Assembly (NCBI GenBank): GCA_023807065.1
Contig: JAJJLU010000433.1
Location: 1-47,061 of the forward strand
Direction: 5' to 3'
Length of the DNA stretch: 47,061 nucleotides
Source of the DNA: Isotricha intestinalis
Taxonomy: Eukaryota; Ciliophora; Litostomatea; Vestibuliferida; Isotrichidae
Under the pieces are notes generated by a model. That model was not told where the DNA came from and did no database searches. It was given only the letters and a program-made list of their open reading frames with translations. Position numbers and translations under genes: made by a program. Each line of letters starts with the position of its first letter. Position 1 is the stretch's first letter. Positions 29,849 to 39,451 of the stretch are shown one piece after another.

Positions 29849-30260
29849 GATGAAATACAAGAAAAAACTCATTTAGTTGACTATATAAAATATATATCAA
29901 TAAAAGAAAGAATAACATTAGAAGGAGAATTAATAAGAAAATGTTTATCTCTAAATAATAAATATTATGCATTTTTTATTGTAGAACATAAAATAAATAC
30001 CAAAGATATGTATCATTATATTTTATTCTTGGTTAGATTTAGATTAGGATTATAATGAACTTTCTCTTTTTAAATTAATTCATAATATTGTTGAAACTTT
30101 AGATAAATTGTTTGCGATATTATTTGAATTAGATATCATGTTTAAATTAGAAAAACCAAATTTTATAATTGATAAATTTAAATTTAATAGATGTATTATA
30201 GATGCTAATAGAAATAATTATCTTTCTCCTATTAATATTATTGATTCTCACAAATCATAA
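29849..30260 (+). pseudogene. AP-4 sigma adaptin relic (frameshifted, stop-containing)
   Basis: Two adjacent frames together read as most of the AP-4 complex sigma chain. Frame 1 (29849-30040) gives IQEKTHLVDYIKYISIKER, then ITLEGELIRKCLSLN and FIVEH. Frame 2 (from about 30042) gives DYNELSLFKLIHNIVETLDK, then FELDIMFKLEKPNFIIDKF, a CIIDANRNNYLSPINIID tail and TAA at 30258. This matches the sigma4 order TRLxxYY..ER..LEGEIVRKCL / FVEH / NELAIxEFIHxxVE / ELDIMFxLEKA / GCIVETxxxxILxPI. The frames are joined by a one-base shift near 30041 with a TAG at 30045. The expected initiator region is closed by TGA (29825) and TAA (29840), and no ATG-MIKFF start is visible. A 16-nt GT..AG segment (30032-30047) would restore frame but delete conserved residues, so decay is preferred. 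Confidence 0.75.
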
Positions 30261-30892
30261 AATATTTCTTTTGTTTTCATTAATTTTGAATTTATTTATT
30301 TTTAATTTTTAATTTTTTTGTAGGAGGGCTTTTATTAATTGTTTTTTTTATTTTTTATAGGAGATTTTGAGAAATTTATATTTTTTGAATTATTAATTTT
30401 TTATTATTTTTTTTAATATCAATTATTTATATATCATTGACTATTTGAAAGGAGATTTTTTTTTTGGATAAAATATTTTTCCTAAATTTTCATATAACTA
30501 AAACTAATATCATATTCTAATCTAATTTTCCTTAATGAATAATATATTTTTAAAAGTGAATTCAACATATTTTTCTTTTATTGTTCAATTTTTTTGGGAA
30601 TTATTTTAATTCTTACATTATAATACCCTAAATCAAATGAAGTTGCTTTAAAAGAAAAAATATATATATATTAGATAATAATTAATAATATTTTTTTAAA
30701 TTAGACATATAATATAAGAAATAAACTTTAAAAAAATCAGCGATTAGTAATTTAAAATATAAAATAAATAAAGGAAACAAAAGTTAAATAATAAGAGAAA
30801 AAAATAAAAAAATGCTATAAAGTTTGGCAAAAAATGCCTAATTTTAGTATAAATTAATTATTAAATTAATATGATTTCAATCTTATTAAAAG
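30261..30892. other. Upstream region of the MADS-box gene
   Basis: 632 bases, T-rich in the first half and A-rich near the gene. There are two copies of a GGAGATTTT phrase (about 30361 and 30451). About 70 bases before the MADS-box ATG is GTTTGGCAAAAAATGCC, containing an 11-base word, TTTGGCAAAAA, that recurs near 46487. No ORF is seen. Confidence 0.4.
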
Positions 30893-31951
30893 ATGGGTAA
30901 AAGGAAGATTGAAATGCAAAAAATTCAAAATAAACTAAATAGTCAAATAACCTATTATAAAAGGAAAAAAGGTTTAATTAAAAAAGCATTAGAACTTTCT
31001 GTGTTATGTGATGTAGAAGTTTTTTTGGTTATTGTTGATAAAAAAAATAAATTATCCATAACTTCTACAAATAATTCTGCAAAAGATTTTATTAATTGTT
31101 ATTTTCAAAATATAGATAAATTGAATATTAAAGAAGAAATTGGAATCAATGATTATAAAAAAATGATTGGAAAAAATAATAGAAAAAAGTCAAATAATAC
31201 AATAAATTTTTATAAAGAAAATGATTCAAATATTAAATCTAATTCAGATAAAAATGTTTCAGAAAAAAAAAAAAAAGATTTAAATGATATTAAAAATGGA
31301 TTAAAATTTAAAATTGATATTCCTAAAATTAATAATAATATTAATAAAAATATTAATGATAATGAGGAAATAAATGAACAATCAAATAAATCAGCAACAA
31401 TAACTTCCGATTCTTCTTCTTTTAAAGAAATCAATTATAATCAATTGAATCTTATAAATTATAATAATTTAAATCAAAATTTAAATCAAAATTTAAAATC
31501 TTTAAAAAATAAAAATTATGTTATTGTTAATAATCAAAAATCTCCAAATTTATTATTAAAATATATTCAAAATAATAATACTCCTCAAAAAAAAGTTTTC
31601 GAATTAAATCCTTTTCATAATATAATTAATAATAATAAAGGAAATGAAATTTTTAATCAATTAAGTTCATCTATAAATACTCCTAATTTTCTAAATCAAA
31701 AAAAATTAAAAGAAATTTCTGAAAATTATGCTATTTCTCCTGCTTTAATGTTTAATAATAATAATTTAAGTCCTTTATTTAATTTCCCTAATTTGAATAA
31801 TAAAGATAGTAATCATAACACAAATTCTCCTTTTCTTAAAAATAATATTGATAATGTAAAAGAGATAGGGTTAATTAATAATTTTAAGAAAAAAGATAAA
31901 AATTTGTTTAATTTTGATAATTATTTAAGTAATAACAATACTAATCAATGA
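30893..31951 (+). CDS. MADS-box transcription factor (MEF2/SRF-like)
   Basis: 352 residues with an N-terminal MADS box (1-58): GKRKIEMQKIQNKLNSQITY, then KRKKGLIKKALELSVLCDVE and VFLVIVDKKNKLSIT. This is the DNA-binding and dimerisation domain, expected to bind CArG-like A+T-rich sites. The KKALELSVLCDVEV core is the family hallmark. The position of the box at residue 1 resembles MEF2 (type II). After the box there is no clear MEF2 or SAM domain, only Asn/Ser/Lys-rich disordered sequence with SP-type motifs, likely regulatory. The gene ends with TGA, a direct sign that TGA is a stop. Confidence 0.93.
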   Translation: MGKRKIEMQKIQNKLNSQITYYKRKKGLIKKALELSVLCDVEVFLVIVDKKNKLSITSTNNSAKDFINCYFQNIDKLNIKEEIGINDYKKMIGKNNRKKSNNTINFYKENDSNIKSNSDKNVSEKKKKDLNDIKNGLKFKIDIPKINNNINKNINDNEEINEQSNKSATITSDSSSFKEINYNQLNLINYNNLNQNLNQNLKSLKNKNYVIVNNQKSPNLLLKYIQNNNTPQKKVFELNPFHNIINNNKGNEIFNQLSSSINTPNFLNQKKLKEISENYAISPALMFNNNNLSPLFNFPNLNNKDSNHNTNSPFLKNNIDNVKEIGLINNFKKKDKNLFNFDNYLSNNNTNQ

Positions 31952-33039
31952 AAAAAAATTTGTTTATTAAAATAATTGGAGAATAAATAAGGTTTTTATT
32001 GTATAATTAATGTAAATTTATTTACAATAATTTAACAAATATGTATTTATTCATTAATAATAAGCTTATAATAATATTAATATCATGGTTTAATTATAAA
32101 TTATATGCACTATAAATTTCAAATTCAATTATTCTAATTGAATTATATTAATATAATCTAATAATTTAATTGAAATTTTACACAAATAACTAGTATACCC
32201 ATTATAAAACATATATTTTTCATTTCTCATTTGAACTTTCATAATAACTAAAATCACTTAAATAAAAAAATACTTTAGAAAAAAAAATTAACTATAATTT
32301 GAGTCTTTTTCATATTAATTAAATTATTATTTAATTAATAGGAATAACTTCTTATTTTAATGCAGATATTATTAATGGAATATCTTACACTCACAAAAGT
32401 GATATTTTGAATATAAGATTAATTTGATATTAATTGACTTAGGAAATCAAATTATTATTCATTTTTTCTTTTTTTATCATTAAATTATTGTCCTTTTTTT
32501 TCTGTTCTTTAACTTAAGGTTTTTTCTATTTATCTTCTATTCTTCATCCTTTTTTTATTTTTACTTATTTCAATAACATTCTTTTTTATTACTTCTTAAA
32601 TTTTTCTTTTTTCATCTTCATATACTATTTTTTCTATTTCCTTATTGATTTCAAAAGTTATCATCAGATTAATGATTTCTTTTTCATCTTAATTTATGAT
32701 ATTTTTAACATTCACTTTTGTTTTTTCAATTTTTTACATTTACTATCATTCTAAATTTTAAATAAGATAAAGAAATTTTTTTGAAATTTTTATATTTAAA
32801 GTATTATTCAAATTTGCATATTATTATCTATTATTATATTCATTTTCAATTTTATAGTAAATTCTTGATTTTTATATGAAATTACATTTACTACTTTATT
32901 TTGTTTAATTATTTTAAATAATTTATAAAAGGAAATTTTATAGAAAAATCAATAACAATTTATCTAACTGAATTTTATTAATAATTAAAGAAGAATAAAA
33001 ATCAAATTTAAAAAAATATTCAATTTCATTCAAATTAGA
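31952..33039. other. ~1.1-kb gap with degenerate coding-like sequence
   Basis: No intact gene. From about 32461 to 32740 the plus strand is strongly pyrimidine-rich. Its complement reads as Lys/Glu/Ile-rich peptide broken by several TAA stops, like an eroded coiled-coil gene on the minus strand. A short plus-strand segment around 32344-32424 recalls a protein kinase and is listed separately. The rest (31952-32340 and 32760-33039) is plain A+T-rich sequence. Confidence 0.4.
32344..32424 (+). pseudogene. Possible protein-kinase fragment (very degraded)
   Basis: One frame reads SYFNADIINGISYTHKSDIL followed by NIRLI and then TGA. The spacing resembles the kinase segment before the catalytic loop (YF..QII.G..Y.H...I.HRDL). 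Here the HRD triad is not preserved, and stops follow at once. The similarity covers only about 25 residues, so this could be chance. Confidence 0.25.
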
Positions 33040-34080
33040 ATGTTTAAACAATATAAAACACAGCAAAATAAAAATAATGATAACATTTATCAAAATACAG
33101 AAAAAAAATATTTTTGAAAGGACTTAAACAACACTAAAAACAATTCAACTGAAAATCTTATGAAAAAATCTAAATTATTATAAAGAAAAAACTCTAAAAT
33201 AAATAATAATAAACTCATTGAAAAAAAATAAATGAGGAAATAAAATATAGTCTTTTAAAATGAAAATATATTAATGGAAAAAAAAGAAAATAAAGAAAAA
33301 ATAATCTCCAATATATAACAGAATTTTCAAATAAAATATTTATTAAAAAAACAGAATATTTAAATATACCAAATTATGATATTTTATTTATAAAACAAAA
33401 TGAAATTTATAATTTTTATTGAATTGTCTGTTATTCATTGATTAATTTCATTTTGTGAAAAATGTTATTTATTACCTGAAACTTTTTAATTATCAATAAA
33501 TTTATTTGACAAATATTTTTAAAATAAATTTTTATTAAAAAAAATTTACAATTAATTTCAAGTTCTTGTTTATTAATTGATTCTATTTATCTTCCTGAAA
33601 TTAGAATTTTTATTTATATTTTTAAAGATTTATTTTCAAAAGTAGGTATGATAAAAATTGAAAATGATATTTTAGAAAATATTAAATTTTATTTATTAAC
33701 TCATTCTCCTTATATTTTTCAAGTTAGATTTAATTGTGATAAGGACAAGATAATATTAAAATATTTTATTTAGCTCTTTATTTTTTAGATATTTGTTTAA
33801 CTAAGATTAATTGTTTGTAAAAATAATTTTATTTTAAAGTTTCTATTTATAACAAGAAAAATATTTAGGATAATTCTTTAAAAATTTATACAGGTTATAA
33901 TGAAAAGGATATGAAATTATTTATTAAAAAATTGCTATTTATATTCTAAATATTAATAATAATATTAAAAATAAAAGAATGTCAAATTTTATAAAATATT
34001 CTTCTAAAAAATATATTTTTATTGCTGATGTTTTTGATAAATTTTTTTATAGAAAAAAAATTATTAGTAAAAAAAGATAA
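33040..34080 (+). pseudogene. B-type cyclin relic with many stops and frameshifts
   Basis: An eroded but full-length mitotic cyclin. The cyclin core is easy to follow: LISFCEKCYLLPET (33442-33483), LSINLFDKYF, LQLISSSCLLID, YLPEIRIFIYIFKDLFSKV, KIENDILENIKFYLLTHSPY, then after a frameshift FYLALYFLDICLT, YTGYNEKDMKLFI and KYSSKKYIFIADVFDKF. Disabling changes include TGA at 33439 exactly where the invariant cyclin Trp (ILIDWLI) belongs. TAA at 33487 and 33520 interrupt LPETF-x-LSINLFDKYF-x-NK. The SKYEE block is reduced, and at least three frame changes occur. The N-terminal part from the ATG at 33040 has further TGA and TAA codons. No GT..AG pair surrounds the stops at 33487 and 33520, so introns cannot rescue them. 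Confidence 0.8.
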
Positions 34081-34274
34081 AGAAAATATTTCTCAAATTT
34101 ATATAATTAAAAAATCTAATTAATGCATATATTTCTTATTATAAATACTATTGATTAATATATAATAATTGTCAATTAATTTTTTAAAATGAAACAAAAT
34201 TTTAAAATAATTTAATTTTGAATTAAATTCATATATATATAGAACAAATTTTAAATTTAAAATAATAATAAAAA

Positions 34275-35597
34275 ATGTCAAAATTTAGTCAAAATAATTC
34301 AAATTCATGTAGGAAAATAATTATTGACCATAATAAATTAGATAATTTTATTCAAGATTCTTTAAATAAATTTAAATTATCAAAATCTCATCCCGAATTA
34401 ATTAAAAATATATCTTCTTTATCAGATTTAATATTTACTTCAAAATCTTCTCTTCCAGATTTAGTAATTTTCAATAGGCATTTTAATAAAAATAATTGCT
34501 TTTATTCAACAAAAAAGATTAATTATTATAATAGTTTCCCAAGAAAAAAATTTGTTGTTGATTATTCAATTAAAAGTAAAATTTCAAATAAAGAAAAAAT
34601 ATATTTAATGAAATCTAGTGAAAAAAAACTTAATGAAAATAATAACTTTAAATCAATGAATAAAGAAAAAAAAAGGAATTATCAAATAAGTTCTTTAAGT
34701 AAATCTTTTAAGGAAAAACCATATAATTTCAATTCTGAAAGTAATAATTTAAAAGTTGAAGAAAAAAAGAAAAAAAAAATAACAGATTTTTCCTTAAATT
34801 TAAATAATAATGAAGAAAATAATAAAACAATGAATAATTCAATTAATCTTCCTTTAAAAAATAATATAATTGAAGAAATTAAAACAAATGAAAAAAATGA
34901 TAAAGAAGAAGAAAAAAAGTATAAATTATCTCCTGATCAAATATCTGAAATTAAAAAAGAAATTCAATTTGCTCAATATCAAAATTTATTTTTACTCCAA
35001 CAACAATATTATCTTCAATATCTTCAAATGCAAAATTTATATAATGATATTCTTAATCATAAAATTAATAATGATACTAAAGAAATTTTTAAGAAAACTT
35101 TTTATAAAAATTTTAATAATAATGTAAATAATGTGAATAATGATAATAATGATAATAATTTAATTAAAGAAAATAATAATAAAGAAATAAATGAAAATTA
35201 TTTAAATGATCCTTTAATGAATGATTTTAATATAGATTATAAACTTTATAATCCAAATATATTTTTAGAAAATCCTGTTTTATTAGTTAAAAAAAATTTA
35301 ATTGAAAGAAATTGGATTTTGATGAAAGATAATAAGATAATTATAAATTATAATAGTGATGAATTACTTATATTTCTTAATAGTAAATTTAAATTAGGAG
35401 ATAATTTAAATGATTATTGTATTCATGATTATCAAACTGATGTTGTTTTTCAACCTAAAATATTATATGAAATTTTATTTGAATATGTTCCTAAACTTAA
35501 GTTTTATTTTTGGAAAAATATTCTTGAAAAAAATAATGAAAATAAAAATAATGAAATTAAAAAAGAAAGTGAAAGTATTGTTCAAAAAGAAGTATAA
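34275..35597 (+). CDS. Hypothetical protein with possible C-terminal GYF-like domain
   Basis: 440 residues. The N-terminal 230 residues are basic and Ser/Asn-rich. A helix with a Gln/Tyr-rich stretch (LFLLQQQYYLQYLQMQNLY, about 236-255) follows, then Asn-rich spacer. The C-terminal segment about 330-415 is well ordered: NPVLLVKKNLIERNWILMKD, then NSDELLIFLNSKFKLGDNLN and DVVFQPKILYEILFEYVP. The spacing of Trp, the DEL..FL helix, the basic/Gly patch and FQP..L fits a GYF domain of the GIGYF type. The GPF triad is not present (IINY instead), so this is a tentative fold-level guess. If right, it would bind proline-rich peptides in mRNA regulation. Confidence 0.6.
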   Translation: MSKFSQNNSNSCRKIIIDHNKLDNFIQDSLNKFKLSKSHPELIKNISSLSDLIFTSKSSLPDLVIFNRHFNKNNCFYSTKKINYYNSFPRKKFVVDYSIKSKISNKEKIYLMKSSEKKLNENNNFKSMNKEKKRNYQISSLSKSFKEKPYNFNSESNNLKVEEKKKKKITDFSLNLNNNEENNKTMNNSINLPLKNNIIEEIKTNEKNDKEEEKKYKLSPDQISEIKKEIQFAQYQNLFLLQQQYYLQYLQMQNLYNDILNHKINNDTKEIFKKTFYKNFNNNVNNVNNDNNDNNLIKENNNKEINENYLNDPLMNDFNIDYKLYNPNIFLENPVLLVKKNLIERNWILMKDNKIIINYNSDELLIFLNSKFKLGDNLNDYCIHDYQTDVVFQPKILYEILFEYVPKLKFYFWKNILEKNNENKNNEIKKESESIVQKEV

Positions 35598-35859
35598 AAT
35601 AATTTTATTTTTAATATGAAATTTTGTTTAATTATATATATATATATTAATTTTAACTATTTAAAATTTTTACTAAATATTTATATCATTTCTTTTTTAT
35701 AATTATAATATAATTGGTATTCATATTAAAATCTAATATTTTATTAAAGAATTTTATTCAAAGAAAATTACATTAACTAAATTAAAATATGGTATCTTTT
35801 CTTATTAAAAATACATATTATATTAATATTCTTTACTTAAAAAAACCTTTTCAAATAAA

Positions 35860-36351
35860 TTAAATTAAATAACATTTACAACAATTAATATTTTCTTCTT
35901 CATTTCCTTTATAAACCATATTTTTATTTTGCTTTTTATAACTTTCAACTTCAATAATTTCAACTAAATCATTTTTTTTTTTATCTTCTTCAATATTATT
36001 ACTAGTATTATTTTGATTACTAGTATTATTATTATTATAATGATTGATTTCATTTTCATTTATGTCTTCAATGACTGCTATTAAATCAATAAAACTCACT
36101 TTTTGTTTTCCTCCTTTTTTAATTTCTTCTCCAAATATATCTTTCCTGATTTTATTTCTATTAAATATATTTAATTCTGGAGTACTCATTGGTTTTCTTT
36201 TTGGAGGTACATATTTATTGATTAATAATATTTTTTTATTCTTATAATTAGTATTATTATCATTATTTTTAGATGAGTTGATTACATTTGATTTTAGTAA
36301 AGTCGAACTTGTTGTATTTATTGAATTAAGCTTTTTTAAATCATAATCCAT
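35860..36351 (-). CDS. Small CAAX-ending protein with KGGKQKVSF motif
   Basis: 163 residues. The C-terminus is NCCKCYLI. CYLI fits a CAAX prenylation box, and the adjacent cysteines are suitable for palmitoylation, so membrane attachment is likely. The centre carries IFGEEIKKGGKQKVSFIDLI and later DLVEIIEVESYKKQN. I recall this pair of motifs recurring in other ciliate proteins, but I cannot name the family or function. The intervening part is Asn-rich. The N-terminus has a VPPKRKP motif. There is no transmembrane helix. Confidence 0.7.
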   Translation of the reverse strand: MDYDLKKLNSINTTSSTLLKSNVINSSKNNDNNTNYKNKKILLINKYVPPKRKPMSTPELNIFNRNKIRKDIFGEEIKKGGKQKVSFIDLIAVIEDINENEINHYNNNNTSNQNNTSNNIEEDKKKNDLVEIIEVESYKKQNKNMVYKGNEEENINCCKCYLI

Positions 36352-36507
36352 TTTTATGATTAAAGTAATATATAAAATGTAATTTTAAAATAAAAAATAA
36401 ATCCTAAAAAAAAGATAAATTTATTTCAAAAATTGTTTTTCAAAAATTTAATATTAAATAACCTAATGAAAACAAAAAATGATTAAAAAAAATAAAGAAA
36501 AATTTTT

Positions 36508-37329
36508 TTAAGCAACAAACCAAGTATACTTTTCAACAGAGTAAAGAGGAATACAAGGGAAAATCATAGGAGTATTGTTAAAATAATTTTGATATTCGGC
36601 ATCATTACCATAAGTTTTATTTTGTCTAATTTCTAATCTTCTAGCTCCACTAAACATAACATAAATAATACCAATATAACCAAGTATTGAAAAAATCCAG
36701 AATTGATAGCTATTATATGTATTCAATCCACTAATAAAAATTCCAGTCCAAAAAACAATTTCTCCAAAATAATTTGGACATCTAACAATTTTATATAAAC
36801 CTGTATCAACAAATCTATTTGGATTTATTTTTTTTGCTGAATCTTTTTGATAATCAGCACAAGTTTCTATTAATAAACCTAATGAACTTATTATTAATGT
36901 TATTAAATATAATAATGAATAATCTTTGTTTGAATTTTGATTTCTTTTATTTATTATTAATCTAAATGTTATTGGACAAGTCATTATTGCATATAAAAAA
37001 GATGAAGCCATCCAAATTAAAATTCTAATAATTAAAGGAATTGAATCATTTGTTTTTATTTCTCCTTTCATTTTTATATTATATGAAGTTTTTATTTCTC
37101 TTATTGCTAAATATGAAGCTAATCTTATTCCATATATTATAAATAAAGAACAAGATATTATTGAATATATTGATAAATATTTATGAAATATTATTATTAA
37201 ATATATTCCTATTAATGTTATTGATAAACCATATCCTATTGAAAAAAACCAAATATAATATTTAAATCCTATTATACATCCAAATAATGCTAATATAATT
37301 GTTATATAGAAATGATTAAAATCATCCAT
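36508..37329 (-). CDS. DUF1295 / steroid-reductase-like membrane protein
   Basis: 273 residues, about six to seven hydrophobic helices (for example 8-24, 33-48, 55-75, 100-121, 139-154, 187-200, 207-225). The conserved C-terminal reductase region is intact: ETCADYQKDSAKK (155-167), NPNRFVDTGLYKIVRCPNYF (169-188) and GE (189-190), followed by membrane helices and RLEIRQNKTYG. These are the NADPH/substrate-region motifs of the PF06966 family, related to steroid 5-alpha reductases and isoprenylcysteine methyltransferases. It probably acts in the endoplasmic reticulum on a lipid double bond, but the substrate is unknown. The stop is TAA. Confidence 0.88.
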   Translation of the reverse strand: MDDFNHFYITIILALFGCIIGFKYYIWFFSIGYGLSITLIGIYLIIIFHKYLSIYSIISCSLFIIYGIRLASYLAIREIKTSYNIKMKGEIKTNDSIPLIIRILIWMASSFLYAIMTCPITFRLIINKRNQNSNKDYSLLYLITLIISSLGLLIETCADYQKDSAKKINPNRFVDTGLYKIVRCPNYFGEIVFWTGIFISGLNTYNSYQFWIFSILGYIGIIYVMFSGARRLEIRQNKTYGNDAEYQNYFNNTPMIFPCIPLYSVEKYTWFVA

Positions 37330-37534
37330 TTTTTATGGAAATAAATAGTTTTTTCCTTTTGAGAAATTTAAGTATTTTATTTTTTTTAATTGAATGATTT
37401 ATTTTATATTATATAATAATATTCTAAATTATTATATTTTTTTTTTTGGATTTTTTGATATAAATAGAAAAAAAATAATTTTTTATTACAAGAAATAAAA
37501 TATTAAATTTAATTTTAAAAAATAACAGAAAAAA

Positions 37535-39415
37535 ATGACAGAAGAAATAGATCCATTATATCAAATAAAGCAAAAATGTGAAAAACACTCTTCAGAAATA
37601 GGAGGGTTATGTGATAATATATTATGTCAAAAACCAAATCAAATGAAATGTGTAAAATGTATTTCAGATAACAATGAATGTATAAGAGCAGAAAAGCATA
37701 AATTTATAACAATAAAAGAATTCGTTGATAAATTTTTTAATGAAGATTATCAAAATTTAAAAAAAAATTATAATTCATCAAAAAATACCAATTATGCTGA
37801 ATCATATTGTAGAAATGCAGAATTAATTTTAAATACTTTTTGTTCTCAAAGAGATAATATATATAAATGTTTTATTCAAAATTATGAAGAAATTCTTTTT
37901 TATTTAAATGAATTAAAAAATAATTTTGAAGAGTTTTATAAAAAATTTATGGACGACAAATTAAATCAATTAAAAGATTCTTTAGTTAATTTAGATTTAT
38001 TAATTAATTATGAAAGTTTAGAAGGTTTAATAGAATATGATTTAAAAACAAAAATGGCAAAAATGCCTTTTGATACTTTAAATGGGACTTTTGTAATGAT
38101 GAAAAAAACAATAGATAATTTAAGGAATAATAGACATTATAATGATGTTAAAATAGTAGAAAATATTATTGGAATTAATGATGAAGATTTTAATAATTTT
38201 ATTCGAAATGATATGCAAAATTTAAGAAATATATTAGAAAAAAGTTTTGATTTATATAAAAATGAAATGAATAATAATTTATTTATAGAAAAAAATATTG
38301 AAGTTATTAATTGTTCTTCATTTAAAAAATATTATGATAAACCTATTGATTATTCTATTAATTCACATTTTTTAAATAAAAAATTTGCTTTTTATAAAAG
38401 TAATATTGATGGTAATTTTTATTTAGCTTATCCAACTTCATTAAATTCAATTAAAATAGAATATTTTAATGATATAATATCATCAAATAAAGAATTAAGT
38501 ATTAAATCTTCAAATGATAAATTATTTTTAGATACTGGAGTTAATTCAAGAAATAATTTATTATATTTTAAATTAGATGGTCATATTGGAAAAATATTAA
38601 ATATACAATATTTTTTTGATAAAGAAAAAAATTCAGAATATTTAATATCTTCCAGTGAAGATCACACAATTAAAATATGGAATATTACTAATTTAATCGA
38701 TTATCAAAAAGATCCAAGTAAATATTATAAAGATTTTAATATGACTAATTTAATTGGACATACTGGGATAATTAAACAAATTCAAATTTTTAATGATTTT
38801 AAAACAGGAAAAAATTATATTATTTCAATAAGTAAAAATGATAAAATTAAAATTTGGGATTTTGAAACAGGAAAATTAAAAAGAGAAATATTTGATAGAA
38901 ATTCAAATAATAAAGGAACATATGAGGATTTATTTTATGCAATAAATATAGATGAAATCAATTATTTAATTACAATAAATAATACAAATCATTTAATTAA
39001 AATATGGGATTTTGATCAAAATTTAGTCACAGATATATTATTATATAAATCAAAAGCAAATATTATTCAATTTTTATATAATAAATCACAAAATAAAATC
39101 ATTTTATTAGATAATTTAGGTACTTGTTCTATTCTAGAAATAATTAAAAATAAAGAACCAATTTTAACAGATATGAATTTATTTATTAAAGATACTGAAA
39201 GAAATGGTGCTTTACTTTATAATTCAAATATATTATTTATTTATAATAAAAATGGAAGAATTGACCAATTTGATTTAAATCAAACTAAATTTGTTGATAA
39301 GTTTAGAATATCTAATTATTCAATTTCTTATATGATTAAATTTTATGATGATATCAATGATAGAAATTTAATTATATGTCATTGTGAAGATCAGTGCTTA
39401 AAAATTTTTAGTTAA
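37535..39415 (+). CDS. B-box-like zinc finger + WD40 protein
   Basis: 626 residues. The N-terminus has a B-box-type Cys/His cluster (C15, H18, C26, C31, C39, C42, C49, H55), where typical TRIM proteins have a RING before it. Here no RING precedes it. Residues about 65-215 are helical and partly coiled coil. From about 345 the protein has WD40 repeats: LDGHIGKILNIQYF..SSSEDHTIKIWNI, LIGHTGIIKQIQIF..SKNDKIKIWDFETG, and NNTNHLIKIWDFD, with weaker blades after. Expected to be a scaffold or ligase-like adaptor. A B-box plus WD40 without RING is a ciliate-type combination (from memory). Confidence 0.82.
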   Translation: MTEEIDPLYQIKQKCEKHSSEIGGLCDNILCQKPNQMKCVKCISDNNECIRAEKHKFITIKEFVDKFFNEDYQNLKKNYNSSKNTNYAESYCRNAELILNTFCSQRDNIYKCFIQNYEEILFYLNELKNNFEEFYKKFMDDKLNQLKDSLVNLDLLINYESLEGLIEYDLKTKMAKMPFDTLNGTFVMMKKTIDNLRNNRHYNDVKIVENIIGINDEDFNNFIRNDMQNLRNILEKSFDLYKNEMNNNLFIEKNIEVINCSSFKKYYDKPIDYSINSHFLNKKFAFYKSNIDGNFYLAYPTSLNSIKIEYFNDIISSNKELSIKSSNDKLFLDTGVNSRNNLLYFKLDGHIGKILNIQYFFDKEKNSEYLISSSEDHTIKIWNITNLIDYQKDPSKYYKDFNMTNLIGHTGIIKQIQIFNDFKTGKNYIISISKNDKIKIWDFETGKLKREIFDRNSNNKGTYEDLFYAINIDEINYLITINNTNHLIKIWDFDQNLVTDILLYKSKANIIQFLYNKSQNKIILLDNLGTCSILEIIKNKEPILTDMNLFIKDTERNGALLYNSNILFIYNKNGRIDQFDLNQTKFVDKFRISNYSISYMIKFYDDINDRNLIICHCEDQCLKIFS

Positions 39416-39451
39416 ATGAAATTATTTTAAAATTTAAATTAATTATTTTAT

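Noticed and set aside
29849..30260. Intact AP-4 sigma gene with a 16-nt intron
   Set aside because: Splicing 30032-30047 restores frame but deletes the conserved residues after the LFLV strand, and the start region is still closed by stops. It is kept as an alternative only.
33040..34080. Reassigned stop codons (TAA as Gln) rather than a pseudogene
   Set aside because: A TGA at a Trp position plus several frame changes cannot be explained by one reassignment, and intact genes in the window use CAA for Gln and all three stops for termination.
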